This document shows, piece after piece, positions 1 to 10,984 of a DNA stretch of 64,000 bases; positions within the stretch are counted from its first letter, which is position 1; every line of letters begins with the position of its first letter. Both the position numbers and the translations under genes were made by a program. The stretch is from Protea cynaroides (Eukaryota > Streptophyta > Magnoliopsida > Proteales > Proteaceae): positions 39,493,196 through 39,557,195 of the forward strand of contig CM053265.1 in NCBI GenBank assembly GCA_028583415.1. The letters run 5' to 3'. The notes beneath the pieces were generated by a model that saw only the letters and a list, made by a program, of their open reading frames with translations, did no database searches and was not told the origin of the DNA.

Positions 1-509
1 GACCAAAGATATGAATTGATTGCATGCATATGTTTGTTGCATTGTTTTGTTCACTCACTGAGCTCAAGTTGGAGAGCTGACCCTCGCGCATGCAATTCTT
101 TTTAGTTTCTGATGTTGGAGGTACTATGATTGAAGATTATGTCGACACGCCAACATATGAACATGTGGCGGCTATGGTGAGCAAGCTGTGGATGACGAAC
201 ATGGTTCGTTAAGCGAGCGTTTCAGCGATGGATACGTTTAGTGTTTAGTTTTGGTTTTTGGATATTGTAATATGTATTAAATTATGTTTTGGTTACTAGG
301 AAATAAATAGAATATTAATTATTTATCATGATTAGACCTCAGTTCATTATCTATAAGACTTTCGCTATTTATTTTATTACCTCTGATTAATGTAGAATGT
401 GTCTTGGTTTATCATATGTGGGATAGCCTATTGTGAGATCCTGGTTGAACCGTTGGTTTATTGACGGATCATCACACCATTCCGAATGGTGCGGAATTGC
501 GATGTGACA
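1..509 (+). repeat. LTR 3' part of old element A
   Basis: This matches the last ~500 bp of the LTRs ending at 9342, 30550 and 40217: the run from the 'atatgaattgattgcatgcatatg' area through the TGAACCGTTGG block to a terminal TGTGACA at 503-509. The LTR start lies outside the window. Downstream, only TTGG of the usual ACTTGGTATCAGAGC primer-binding site can be matched, so the PBS is lost or replaced. Around 108-180 it holds a diverged copy of the LTR mini-ORF (DVGGT, EDYV, AAM), whose frame breaks near 180 so that the C-terminal cysteine motif is missing. This is the most diverged LTR of the family here. Confidence 0.8.
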
Positions 510-1382
510 TTGGTTGTGTCCAAGACCTCACGTAGTGCGATGTCTTGAGTTCCAATGACTTAAGAGGTTCAAGATAACGGTTTTGTGTCACCTCCCAGTT
601 ACACCATTGTCTTCGGCCTTTTCAGCCCAACATGTTCGCACATGCAATGACCTGTCACATGCCCAAAATGGTCAAACCATAACGTAGTTTGGGAACGGGT
701 TCTACACATAAAAAATAAGAACAGTGTGAGTAATATGACCCACATTTTCTAATTTATAAAGTCAGATTTTAACCCTATCGATCATGAAATTCAATGAACT
801 ATTGCGTGGGAGTAGTGTCAGTCCCTCCATCCGACCATCAGTGGCACCTCACGGGAAGTGCCCAGATTGACCAACGTTCATGAGACAGTAACTTTTGTCA
901 TAACGATCGGACAGTCATAGAACACTTTATTTTCGTACTCGATCATGATGGTTGGTTACGAATATTGGGACCAAACACTGTAACTAGAGTATAAAATTGT
1001 GAAATAAGAACGGTTAAATTGTAGGGTTGTTTGCGTGTATAGCATACTGTCAGTTCACGCAAGATAATTGTCCATTATGGACTCGTATAGAATACTTAGA
1101 AACATACCACTAATCATGTTAACGTATCATTTTAGGAACCACTAACTATTTTCAAATGGTGTCTCGTGGTCATTTTGGTTCACGCTGAATCATGAACCGA
1201 AATTTCCTGATCAAAAACAGGTTATGTAATAGATTAAGTCCAAATGATAATCAACCGCTTACCATTTCGTTAGAGAATAATTGTCAAGGAGAAGAATTTG
1301 TGCAACAAACTTGGTACTGATTCTTGAAGTTAAGACAGCTGAATTTATTGGATTGTCTTAAGATCCGAATCAACCTACATAC
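510..1382. other. Decayed interior of element A, nothing recognised
   Basis: No ORF of useful length and no recognisable domain. By position it should be the leader after the LTR of element A, but the sequence does not resemble the leaders of the other elements. It may include a further old insertion. Confidence 0.4.
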
Positions 1383-1625
1383 TGGATCCAGAGTATGGAG
1401 AAAACTGTAGGGCAACTAAACTGTTCAGACGCCCAAAAGATTTAGTTTGGATCTTATCAGTTGAAGGGTGCACCTTACTAGTGGTTGCAAGATGCCGAGC
1501 CTAAGTTGTTGAGACACGAAGAAATCTTTTGGAAAATGTCCCAGGATGCATTTCTAGCCCAATATGCATGGCCAACAGCCGATAACATTGGCAACTGCAA
1601 TACTAGTGTTCCTTCTTAAAGAAAT
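1383..1625 (+). pseudogene. Decayed Ty3/gypsy gag domain, fragment 1
   Basis: Broken translation reads W-I-Q-S-M-E-K-T, then LNCSDAQK, a GSYQLKGAPY stretch, a WLQDAEPKL block and DAFLAQY. This is the order and spacing of a retrotransposon gag domain (MEK..., LNCSD-QKV, GxAxxWW-, F...Y). The second W of the usual WW pair and several other positions are lost, with stops in frame. It differs from the gag domain that follows at 1640, so the two are not one domain. Confidence 0.55.
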
Positions 1626-1639
1626 GGCACTACCATGTC

Positions 1640-2115
1640 AGAACAAAATAAGCCAATAGAAAGATTCTTAAGATTTAAACCCCAAAGTTCCTTGGGTTGT
1701 TCGATGATATAGCTTAGTCTCAAGAGTAATTTTGGCGTATGGATAAGACGTTTGAGATTTTGGGCTGCACTGATGCCTAGAAAGTTTTGTGTGCCACTTA
1801 ATAGCTGGAAGGATCACCATATCATTGGTGGCAGGATACTAGATCTTGGCTATTTCCGCAACATGATGTAATTATGTGAGATATATTTTGAAAAGTTTTT
1901 CTGGCTTACTGCACACCTCAGGAATATGCCCTGAAGAGAGAACTACTCTCCAGTCTAATAATTCCATTTCTAGAAGAATCTTAGAGTGTTCAGCCAATAC
2001 TCGGACCACACCTTGAGTTGGAAGGCCAACCAGAAGTGTTCAACAATTGTCATAAAGGATTTAGAGGCCAAGGGGATCATTGTACTTGGCAAGGACATAA
2101 TAATTTAAAGCCGCC
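1640..2115 (+). pseudogene. Decayed Ty3/gypsy gag domain, fragment 2
   Basis: The translation, with stops and frameshifts, gives PIERFLRFKPQ, then MDKTFEILGCTDA, KVLCAT, LEGSPYHWW, an RSWLFPQHDV run and an ALKRELLSSL-like segment. These correspond one for one to the gag domains of C, E and G (VERFLK-KP, MERNF, KVLCATFMLKGDAHHWW, EFLSLYQGQM). It belongs to the same superfamily but not to the same subfamily. It is not functional. Confidence 0.65.
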
Positions 2116-2305
2116 ATTGTCCACCGGGGGAAACCTTTGAAAATTGTTTGGAGGTTTAACCACACAGTTATGTTTCATGAATAGAGATGGGGATAGATCT
2201 TGAATAGAAATTGAGATTAAGCTAAACCCACATGAAGGAAACACCCAAGGATTCTATTAGATTGACTGTCCAATAGAAGGAGTTAAACCCATAACCTCTA
2301 TTTAA

Positions 2306-2560
2306 GTGATCAAATCCTTTCCCAATGGTATGCCCAAAAGTTTTAGTTGTTGCCATATTGTACATAGCCAGGCTGAATGTCCACAATTTCCAGCAACACC
2401 GAAAGTGCTATTTTTGGAGATTTCATCTGAAGGAAACCAAGAAGTTAGGATACCATTGTTGGAAGTTCGAGAAGAAACCATTGAGGATCAATTTCTAGTT
2501 TTAAGCTCATTTAGTAGTTCTCAAGATTATGTGGCTAAGATTAAACTCTTGGAATCATAG
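2306..2560 (+). CDS. Unrecognised 84-codon ORF in decayed element
   Basis: The ORF starts with MIKSFPNGMPK and contains a Cys-Cys-His...Ala-Glu-Cys-Pro-Gln stretch that could be the worn remnant of a gag zinc knuckle (the usual end is A-x-E-C-P). Its position, after a gag domain and before the place where pol should be, fits a gag C-terminus. No other motif is visible. It may equally be a chance ORF in decayed sequence. Confidence 0.25.
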   Translation: MIKSFPNGMPKSFSCCHIVHSQAECPQFPATPKVLFLEISSEGNQEVRIPLLEVREETIEDQFLVLSSFSSSQDYVAKIKLLES

Positions 2561-3247
2561 CTAAGAAGATTTAAAAGAAAGCTCGTCAAATGCTCAAGAC
2601 AATAGAACCGTTGTCAGATGATTGTCCAACCTCAACCCCAGAGTGAGGAAGATGTAAGAGATGAAGATATGAACGACATAAACGGAACTCCAACAGGTAA
2701 TTACTAAACCTTTAGTTATGAAAAAAATATAAATTATTGAACCTTTAAAGGCATGTTTATAATAGTGTCATGCTTGCATGCTAGGAGAAGGGTTTAAGTC
2801 ATAATAATATACTGTTAGTATATGGTAAAGTACCATATTGTTAATTATTTTACATAATGGAACTAAGTTATTAAATTGTCATTTTCTATAAGATAGTAGA
2901 ATATCATTGTAAGATTTAAAAATTTTAGTCGAAAGGTGTTCAACCTGGAATTTGAGTAAACTTATCAGGTTAAATAGTACCCACGTAGGGAAGCCTCAAG
3001 GTAGTAAGATGGTATAATGTTAACCCTACATAAGTTATCCCCAAGGTAAATTATAATGAAGCCTAGATTAATTTATGGGATAGTCATTAGAGGCCTAAAA
3101 AAACCTAAAAAACTGCTGAAACAAGAATATTTCAATAGCAAAATGATTAGGAGTAAAAGTTTAACACTGTAACCGTTTTAGTCTGAACTGATAAGAGAAA
3201 AAAAGGTTTAACTTGATAGAATGGCTAGTACTATTTAAAAACAAAAA
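2561..3247. other. Decayed sequence, nothing recognised
   Basis: AT-rich, no ORF and no pol motif. It ends where the LTR of element B begins with TGTAAGACCC. It is presumably the remaining interior of element A. Confidence 0.4.
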
Positions 3248-3762
3248 TGTAAGACCCGTATCGAACTAACTGGTCTTACCACCTTGTATCAGGTCTACCT
3301 ATCATAATCGAGCCAAGTGGACCAAGTGCGTGAAGAAACCACAAGACTAGGTATGAAATCAACCAAAAAAATAGTCAATTATGATCGTGTGGTCGCATAC
3401 CTAAACAGGAGTGACCGACCACACCTCAAAGTAGTGCAACAACATAAATTTTACTCGTGTGATCAGACATTTCAGAAGGTGTAGTCGACGGATTCTGTGA
3501 CCCCACCTCCGACCACACGAACACAGTCAGAAATCTAAATTTAGGAAACCTTCCTAATCTGAAAGGGGTCCTTTCCTAAACTCATTAAGGCATATGATGG
3601 AGAGTTTCCCTCTATAAATAAAACATCCCTTAGCCTCTTTCACTCTCTTATTACTCAAACTGAGAGTGATAGAAAGGGAAGAGAAGGAAGAAAAGGAAAA
3701 TTGAAGAGGAAGACTAAGGAGGAGGAAAATTCAGAGAAAACTCTGAATCTTCAGCAAGCTTT
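3248..3762 (+). repeat. Element B 5' LTR, first 515 bp
   Basis: Begins TGTAAGACCCGTATC like the other plus-strand LTRs, with a TATA box (TATAAAT, 3614-3620) and the following purine-rich GAGAGAAAGAG-type leader. It ends in CTTCAGCAAGCTT, where the 3' LTR instead continues into AAGGTATGA. The remainder is deleted. Confidence 0.85.
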
Positions 3763-3763
3763 A

Positions 3764-6290
3764 GTCATGTCCTTTGGATTAATTAACGCACCCCATAACT
3801 TTTATGGAGCTCATGAATAAGGTATTCCGTGATATGTTGGATACGTCAGTCATTGTGTTTATTGATGATATATTGGTCTACTCCAAGGACAAGGAAACTC
3901 ATGTCATGAATTTAAGAGCCGCTCTGCAGCGACTAAGAAAAGAGAAGCTTTACGCCAAATTTACAAAGTGTGAGCTTTGGCTAAATGAGGTCGCTTTCTT
4001 AGGCCATGTTGTATCCGCTGAAGGAATTAAAGTGGATCCTAGCAAGATTGAAGCCATTGTGAAATGGGAAGCACCTAAGAGTGTTGCAAAAATCAGAAGT
4101 TTCCTAGGTCTAGCTGGGTATTACCGACGATTCATGGAAGATTACTCTAGAATCACCATACCTCTCACCAGTTTGACTAAGAAAGGAGAGAAGTTTGTTT
4201 AGACCGACAAATGCTATAAGGGTTTTCAAACATTCAAGACTAGATTGATATCCGCTCAAATCTTGACTATTCCTATTCCAAGATAACCATTTACCTTGTA
4301 CACTGATGCGACTTGGTTGGGTTTAGGATGTGTACATATGCAAGGAGAACAAGTAGTTGCGTATGCCTCAAGACAACTGAAAACACATGAGAAGAACTAT
4401 CCCACTAATGACTTGGAATTAGAAACAGTAGTACATGCTGTCAAGATATGGAGACATTATTTGTATGGAGAGAAATTTTAAATTAAATCAAATCATAAGA
4501 GTCTCACTTATCTTTTTAATCCAAAGGAGTTGAACATAAGACAAAGAAGATGGCTGGAATTATTGAAGGATTATGATTGCGATATCCAGTATTATCCAGG
4601 GAAGGCTAACATTGTTGCTGATGCACTAAGCAAAAAAGCAATGATAAAATCCCAAGGAGAGGTTAACACGACTGCGGCTATGTGTGTTATAGGGAAAATA
4701 TTCCATCATGGTAATGAGCAGCTCTGATAGATGCACCGGATAGATCAACCAATCAAGGGTTTATTCATTAGTTTTCAAATATGTTCGCAACATTGAAGAT
4801 TGTACCTGATATATTAGATGAAGTAAAAGCTGTTATTAAATCAGACCCATATCTAAGAACGGTGCAAGAAGACATCAAAAAAGGTAGGACTATTCTTGAG
4901 TTCACCTTGGACATTGAAAAGGTACTAAAGTACAAAGGAAGACTATGTATTCCTGAAACGGAAAACTTGGACATTAGACATAGACTAATGAAGGAAGCTC
5001 ACACCAGCTCACACCACCGCTTATTCAGTACATCCTGGAAGTACGAAGATGTATCATGATCTGAAGAAGCTATATTGGTGGAGAGGAATGAAGGCAGATG
5101 TAGCTAAATTTTTGTCTCAATGCCTAAATTGTCAGAGGGTAAAGGCTGAAAGGCAAGGACATGCAGGATTGTTGCAGCCACTGCCAGAACCAGCACGGAA
5201 ATGGGACTGCATCACTATGGACTTCGTCACTGGGTTACCATTAACTCCCAGAGTAGTTGACGTGGTCTGAGTGATTGTAGATCGTCTGACTAAAATTGCT
5301 CACTTCATAGCTATACGACCACAGTATACCCTAGAAAGGTTAGCAAAGCTATTTGTGGATAATATTGTCAGATTGCATGGTGTACCTGAAAGCATTATAT
5401 CCGATAGAGACCCACGTTTTACCTCAATGTTTTGGGAATGATTACAGAAGGCTATGGGTACAACGCTGAAATTCAGTACTAAATTCCATCCTCAGATAGA
5501 CGGACAGTCGGAGCATACTATTCAGATTTTAGAAGATATGCTTTGAGCCTGTGTTATTGATTTCAAAGGCTCATGGGATAAGAAACTACCTTTGATCAAA
5601 TTCGCCTATAACAACAGCTATCAGGCTACTATACAGATGTCACCCTATGAAGCACTGTATGGTAGGAAGTGTCGAACTCCTTTGTTTTGGAATGAAGTTA
5701 GAGAACAGAGTATCATTGGACCAGAGTTTGTTGAAGAGACTTATCGAGTAGTTGACATTATCAAGGAAAGAGTTAGAACGGCTTAGAATCGTAAGAAACA
5801 GTATGCAGATACTCGACGTTGAGACCTTGAATTTGTTGTAGGTGATAATGTATTATTGAAAGTATTTCCTATGCGAGGCTTAAAACGACTCGGACAGAAA
5901 GGAAAACTAGGTCCAAGATATGTCGGGCCATATGAGATTCTCGATAAACGTAGAAAAGTGGCGTAATCTATGTCAAGTATGCATGATGTATTTCATATCT
6001 CATTACTAAAGAAGTACATCAGATATCTAACACACGTTTTAACAGCGGACCCACCGGGTCTAACTGATGATTTGACATTCGAAGTATTACCAACTGAAAT
6101 CACCAGCTGAAAGGTTCAACATCTACGCAACCATGACATTTATTATGTTAAGGTCATTTGGAGGAGCCGAGATATAGAAGAGATCACATGGGAAGAAGAG
6201 AACGTTATGCGAAAGCAATATCCTCACCTTTTCGACTCAAAAGGTATGTACAAATTTCCAGGACAAAATTTCTAATAATAGGGGAGAAGT
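3764..6290 (+). pseudogene. pol: Element B pol remnant (RT C-term, RNase H, integrase)
   Basis: Starts inside RT at VMSFGL-NAP. The intact RT stretch includes [13 protein letters not shown] (the D-D catalytic pair) and [11 protein letters not shown]. RNase H follows (YTDAT-LGLGC, ELE, ALSKKA), then the integrase zinc-finger region ([13 protein letters not shown]), the catalytic core ([27 protein letters not shown]) and the chromodomain-like tail. It is broken by many stops, for example TAG replacing Trp at 4199-4201 and further stops near 4285, 4481 and 5269, plus frameshifts. It cannot encode a working polymerase. Confidence 0.85.
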
Positions 6291-7057
6291 TGTAAGACCC
6301 GTATCAAACTAACCGGTCTTACCACCTTGTATCAGGTCTACCTATCATGGTCGAGCCAAGTTGACCAAGTGCGTGAAGAAACCACAAGGCTAGGTATGAA
6401 ATCAACCAAAAAATAGTCAATTATGAGCGTGTGGTTGCATCCTAAACAGGAGTGACCGACCACACCTCAAAATAGTGCAACCACATGAATTTTGGTCATG
6501 TGGTCGGACATTTCAGAAGGTGTGGTCGACGGATTCTGCGACCCCACCTCCGACCACAAGAACCCAGTCAGAAACCAAAAATTAGGAAACCTTCCTATTC
6601 TGAAAGGGGTCCATTCCTAAACTCATTAGGCCATATTATGGAGAGTTTTCCTTTATAAATAGGACGTCCCTTAGCCTCTTTCACTCTTTTAGAACTCAAA
6701 CTGAGAATGAGAAAAAGAGAAGAGAAGGAAAAGAAGGAAAATTAAAGAAGAAGACTAAGGAGGAGGAAAATTCAAAGAAAACTCTAAATCTTCAGCAAGC
6801 TTAAGGTATGAACATATTTCCCATGTTAAATTGAGAGCCTAGAATAGTTCATGAAGAAGATAGGATTTAGGAGAAATCCAAATCATCAATCCATGGATAA
6901 ATTCCAAGAGAATACAAGCAGCAAATTATGTGGACAATGGATTCTATATAAAATACTAATTCTGATCCATAGAACAATTATAGGAAGGACCATGATGATA
7001 GGCCAAGGAATCCAAACATGGAGGATTGTAGTTGAGAGTGAAAGGTCGACCATCATA
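6291..7057 (+). repeat. Element B 3' LTR, cut by element C
   Basis: Starts TGTAAGACCC directly after a purine-rich PPT (AGGGGAGAAG). It has TATAAAT at 6654-6660 and a donor-like AAG|GTATGA at 6805/6806. At 7058 the sequence switches to the first base of another LTR (TGTAAGACCC), so C was inserted in this LTR. Confidence 0.85.
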
Positions 7058-7430
7058 TGTAAGACCCATATCGAACTAACCCGGTCTTACCACCTTGAAC
7101 CAGGTCTACCCATCATGGTCGAACTAAATGGATCAAGTGCGTAAAGGAGATCACGATCCCAAGTATTAAACTGAACCAAAAACACCAAAAATAGGGGGAG
7201 GGTCGCATACCCAACAAGGGATGGTCGGAACCCCCAGTATAAAAGTCAGACCCCCAATTTTATACCGGGGGTCAGACATTTTAAGAACCAGGGGTCGACG
7301 GGATCTCCGACCACCCCATTGACCCCCGGTAATCGATAAAAACAGCACGAACCAGAAATTACGAAACTTTCCTAATTTCAATGGGATTCCTTCCTAATCT
7401 CAATGGGACTTATTTTGGGAGTTTCTACTC

Positions 7431-7438
7431 TATAAATA
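7431..7438 (+). promoter_or_regulatory. LTR TATA box (TATAAATA)
   Basis: TATAAATA lies about 370 bp into the LTR in a conserved context (TTTCTACTC-TATA-GG). It recurs at the same LTR position at 3614, 17076, 18984, 38312, 44322 and 63887; in the 5' LTR of E it is altered to TAAAAATA (near 28631), and in G to TATTTAAA. Transcripts would start ~30 nt downstream, just before the purine-rich leader. Confidence 0.7.
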
Positions 7439-7579
7439 GGATGTCCCTAAGCCTCTTTCACTCCTTTTAGAAACCTAATTGGATTGAGAGAAAGAGAAGA
7501 GAAGGAGAAGAGAAAGAGAAAAGAAGGAAAGTGGAGAAGAAGATTAAGGAGAAGGCTTCAGAGAAACAAGCCTAATTCT

Positions 7580-7588
7580 CAGGTATGG
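7580..7588 (+). other. Conserved splice-donor-like site in LTR
   Basis: TTCTCAG|GTATGGATAC lies ~145 nt after the TATA box. The same CAG|GTATGG occurs in the 3' LTR of C (17227/17228), the 3' LTR of E (38462/38463), F (44473/44474) and the 3' LTR of G on the minus strand (52601/52600). It is weakened to CAA|GTATGG in the 5' LTR of E and to CAG|GCATGG in the 5' LTR of G. Paired with the acceptor-like site before gag it would remove the whole antisense-ORF leader. Inference only. Confidence 0.45.
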
Positions 7589-8927
7589 ATACTATCCCCA
7601 TGAAATTCTACAGACCTTAGGATAGATAGAGAAGAGGGAATGATCTAGGAGAAACCCAAATCATCCACCCATGGTTAGGTTTTCATGAAAAACCATGTGA
7701 AAAATCATGAAAACCATCTAGGTGAATGAACCATGGTTCTAGGCCATAGAACATGTGTGGAATGGATTGAAGAAGCAAGCCATAGGACCCCAAACATGAA
7801 GAATAAACTGTAGGATGAAAAATTGACTAAACCTATAGGGGGTCGCACGGGGGGTCGATGGCCAATCGACCCTACCAGACCCTGATCATCGACCCCCAGT
7901 GTTCGGGAAGTCCAGAATAGGGGTGGTCACACCCAGGGTCGATGAAACCTCCGACCCTAGCATCCACCCCCAGTTAACAATATACTTTTTAAAATCAGAA
8001 TTAATTTTAATTAAATTCTATCGACTTGGCTAGGTCTTCTAGTGATATAATATCGATATATAGTTGATTCTTAAAGCTTGAAAGAGGATCTACGATCAAG
8101 TAAAGGTGAGTGAACAAGACCAAAACTAATTGGTTAATAATAAATTGTTTTTATTCTTGAGTCCAATGCCATGAATGATTTATGTGTGTATGATTGTTAT
8201 GTTCATACAACATGTCATCCAATATTTCTATTATTACTGTTCATGCATATTTATTAATTGTTTATGATAATGATGATGATGATGATGATAGGAATAGGCA
8301 TGTGGATGTATGTGTATGGTTGGTGTGCTTGATGCGAGCGAGTATCAGGGGGAGGTGTCATAGGTGGGGCCTCAGCACTCTAGCTCTATCTCTAACTCAA
8401 GTCTTGTCCACTGACATCGTCGTATCGCCATTGTCATAGCAGAACTATTACGTCATTGGGTATGAGGGGAGGTGGTCCCGGACCGTGTAGTCTTTGACTC
8501 TGCCGGGGGAAATTAGCCCTACTCTAGGGACGTATTGAGGGATGCTGGGGTGAGGCCTTGGATACACTGATTGACATTAGGATTGGTTAGTTGCGAGCCC
8601 AATTTGTGAGCCCTCGCCACCAGGGGCATACGTGATGGTATGGGCAACGGGTACAACAATAAATGTGACCTTTGTGTGTTCAGTGTCCATGGTTGGGTGC
8701 ATGTGGCTCGTCAATAAATGTTACCTTTGCGCGACTTCACACACTTGTGTATAGAGGTGCGGCGTCAATAAATGTGATCTTTGGCCACCTATCCTTTCTA
8801 TAGCACATTGCAAACTTATTTACCAGGTCAAAGATATGAATTGAATGCATGCATATGTTTGTTGCATTGTTTTGTTTGCTCACTGAGCATTGATGTGTGC
8901 TCATCCTCTTGACGTCGAATATTTTTA

Positions 8928-9062
8928 GTTGATGATGCAGGCACCACAGTTGCAGATTATATAAATGATTCGGTGTATGCACGTTTTGCTGCAATGGAGG
9001 CTGAAGACTTAGAGGATACGCATGACCCCTCATGCGAGTACAACTCATGCGTGTTTTATTAG
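8928..9062 (+). CDS. LTR mini-ORF (44 aa), copy in C 5' LTR
   Basis: An open stretch of 44 codons plus stop occurs at the same place, with exactly the same length, in seven LTRs of the window (C, D, both of E, F, both of G). Conserved landmarks are VDDAGTT, DY-N, AAME and the C-terminal THD-SCE-NSCVF. Here the first Cys of the CxC pair is followed by Glu-Tyr. Upstream in this frame there is a TGA eight codons before the first Val, and conservation starts right after a TTTTTAG/GATGCAG acceptor-like sequence, so it looks like an internal exon rather than a free-standing ORF. Function unknown. Confidence 0.5.
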   Translation, partial: VDDAGTTVADYINDSVYARFAAMEAEDLEDTHDPSCEYNSCVFY

Positions 9063-9345
9063 GATTTTATCTGGATTTATAAAATATGTAATTGATATTT
9101 TATTTATTTATGTCTTAGTTGATACAACAATAATTTGATATTTTTTAATTATGATTATTACATTTAGAATGCTCAGTTCATTTACTATAAGACTTTCGCT
9201 ATTGTGTATCTATTCTGATTATGGTTGTGGATGTGCATGGTTTTACTTTTAATGGATACCGCCTATTAGAGATCTTGGTTGAACCGTTGGTTTATAGCAG
9301 TTCATCACACCGTTCTGAATGGTGTAGAATTGGGTTGTGACAACT

Positions 9346-9357
9346 TGGTATCAAAGC
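9346..9357 (+). other. Primer-binding site of element C
   Basis: TGGTATCAAAGC, three bases after the LTR end. It matches the 3' end of plant initiator tRNA-Met (complement TGGTATCAGAGC) with one mismatch. It primes minus-strand DNA synthesis. Confidence 0.85.
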
Positions 9358-9630
9358 ATCTCAGGCTTTATCTGTGAAACCATATATTTCCACAAAAAGG
9401 GTGTGAACTGAGATAGAATAAAAATATAAAAGACATAATAATAACACACAATAAGAATTTGTGTTGTTTAAGACTAAACTGAAAGAGAATAATGCATCTA
9501 TTAAATGAGAAACAAATATATATACAACCAAAAAGGAAGAACAAACGTTTATATATATAAGTAAAGCAGAGTACAGTTCACAGTCTGGACAGTTACTCTG
9601 AAGTACAAAAAGAAAATTAAAAGGAGTACA
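9358..9630 (+). other. Element C leader between PBS and antisense ORF
   Basis: Untranslated leader, conserved with D, E and (reverse) G: TGTGAACTGAGATAGGA, then the block with AATGCATCTATTAAA and the GGACAGTTACTCTG block just before the antisense stop. On the minus strand it would be the 3' UTR of the antisense gene and would run across the PBS. No canonical AATAAA stands out. Confidence 0.5.
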
Positions 9631-10979
9631 TCAAGAAGCTGGAGGTGATGGGGGAGGCGGTGCCTCACGGTCTCTATCATAGTCGTCAGCGTAGACTCTG
9701 GTCAACCAAGCTATCAGAGTCTGGGTCGTCTGGAGACTAGTTGTGAGATCAGCCACCCACTGGTCAGTCACACGCTGAGCATCCCTCATCTCTCCCATCC
9801 GCTGATCCGATACGCGCTGAGCAACCAGAAGCTCTCCCATCCACTGATCGGACGAGCGTTGAGCCTCTAGAAGCTCTCCTATCCTCAGGTCAGACATACG
9901 CTGAGCTTCTAGTATCTCGTGTAATATCCTCATCATGTGATCAGATGGAGTATACGAAGGACCAGCTGCATGTGAAGGACCAGCTGAAGAAGACGGACCA
10001 GCTCCAGTAGCATGGGTAGGTGATGGAGGAGGTATGGCATCTACATCCATGTACAGCCGATCGTCATCATCCCCAGGAACCCCTGCTCCAGCGGCTACTG
10101 CTGCAGCCTCAGCATCAGCCATCTCCACTCAAGTGCGAGGGTGCACCATCGCGTTCCACTCCTCGTCACTAACTTGGGCATCCCGCATGCCCGTCTTGCA
10201 AATAGCCTCCCAATCCAGAGGCGATGAGAAGGATTTCTCCTGAATCTTCTCATCCACTAAGTCAACCCCCAGGAGGGTAAGCAAGGTAGTAATCATTCGT
10301 CCGTAAGGAAGGTTGCCAGTGTGACTGGGCAACGTAGCACTGATCATAGTATGCATGATGATGTATGGAAGGCAGATGGGCTGCGTAGTGCATATACAGT
10401 ATAATAGATACTGGGTCAACTGGGAGATCCTCTCGTAATGACCACTCTGCGGTATCAGGTTATGCTGAATGACCTTGCAATATACCCGTGGATCTGAACG
10501 CAGGCAACTCGCTTTCATCTGCCAGCGATCAGGTCGGATGAGCTGGCTATCGATCTCAGCCCTCATTTGTAGAGAAAAGAATTGGGGCTCTCCAAGAGCA
10601 CAGAACACCATGGGGCCAGCATAGGAAATGCCCAATAAGTCGGCCAGCTGTTGATAATCAAATGAAACGTCAACCCCCTTGACATAGCTCGTGATGCGAA
10701 GCTCCTCACCCCTCTCCACATCATTGTAATCTCCCACTACTGGAGATTACAGGAGAACTGGCGTACCATGTCAGGACGGGTACACTTGTCATAATTGATG
10801 ACAGGGAGCCATCCCGTATCACCAAAGGCTCTCTCCACATTGAACAAGGCTAAGTTAGCCAAGTCCACTTTGAGGCCTCCCTATACCTTCTTGCGAGCGT
10901 AGTGGGCATACTGTTCCTTGGCTTCGTTGGTACGGATGCGAAGACGGTCGCGAACTATGGGTATCTTGGTACGAGACAT
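9631..10979 (-). pseudogene. Antisense ORF (aORF) of element C, ~450 aa, broken
   Basis: Lies between the PBS and gag, opposite to gag-pol. It starts at 10979 (MSRTK) and ends in PPPPSPPAS. An N-terminal block has a CTRPDMVRQF segment and LADLLG, then IPQSGHYERISQLTQYLLY, CLPYIIM and NLPYGRMITTLL, resembling what Pfam calls putative plant transposon proteins (recalled, not searched). An Ala/Gly/Pro/Ser linker follows, then a Gln/Arg-rich coiled-coil-like tail of four 14-residue units (AQR-SDQRMGELL). Breaks: TAG in the KKV-GG stretch near 10885, a one-base deletion near 10741, and TGA at 10129-10131 where other copies have Arg (CGA). The same ORF occurs in D, E and G, so it is a regular part of the element. 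Function unknown. Confidence 0.8.
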
Positions 10980-10984
10980 TGTAT

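Larger units (their letters stand above)
3248..7057 (+). mobile_element. Element B, internally deleted Ty3/gypsy (Tekay/Del-like)
   Basis: Order: first ~515 bp of a 5' LTR, then directly the second half of RT, RNase H, integrase, PPT and a 3' LTR cut at 7057 by element C. The rest of the 5' LTR, the leader, gag, protease and the RT N-terminus are missing because of one deletion whose junction is near 3762. The LTR remnants at 3248 and 6291 are near-identical over the shared ~510 bp apart from scattered substitutions, so they belong to one element. The part of the 3' LTR beyond 7057 is not found elsewhere in the window. Confidence 0.85.
7058..9342 (+). repeat. Element C 5' LTR (2285 bp)
   Basis: TGTAAG...TGACA ends, followed by ACT and a PBS. 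In order it contains: a first cluster of GGGTCG/CGACCC words (about 7190-7340), TATA box, purine-rich leader, CAG|GTATGG donor-like site, a second GGGTCGA cluster (about 7845-7975), a second donor-like AAAG|GTGAGT at 8104/8105, a (GAT)n microsatellite near 8263-8291, three copies of a CAATAAATGT-ACCTTTG-type repeat (about 8660-8780) and the conserved 44-codon mini-ORF. Confidence 0.92.

Noticed and set aside
510..3247. Possible host gene in the left arm
   Set aside because: Only decayed gag motifs and stop-rich sequence; no exon series or host-type protein motif on either strand.
7166..7381. Minus-strand ORFs in LTR U3 regions (also near 16730, 53081, 62691)
   Set aside because: Open because of GGGTCG-rich composition; not conserved as protein between subfamilies.
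8194..8439. ORF with a poly-Asp run
   Set aside because: The Asp run is a (GAT)n microsatellite in the LTR; the frame is not kept in D, E or F.
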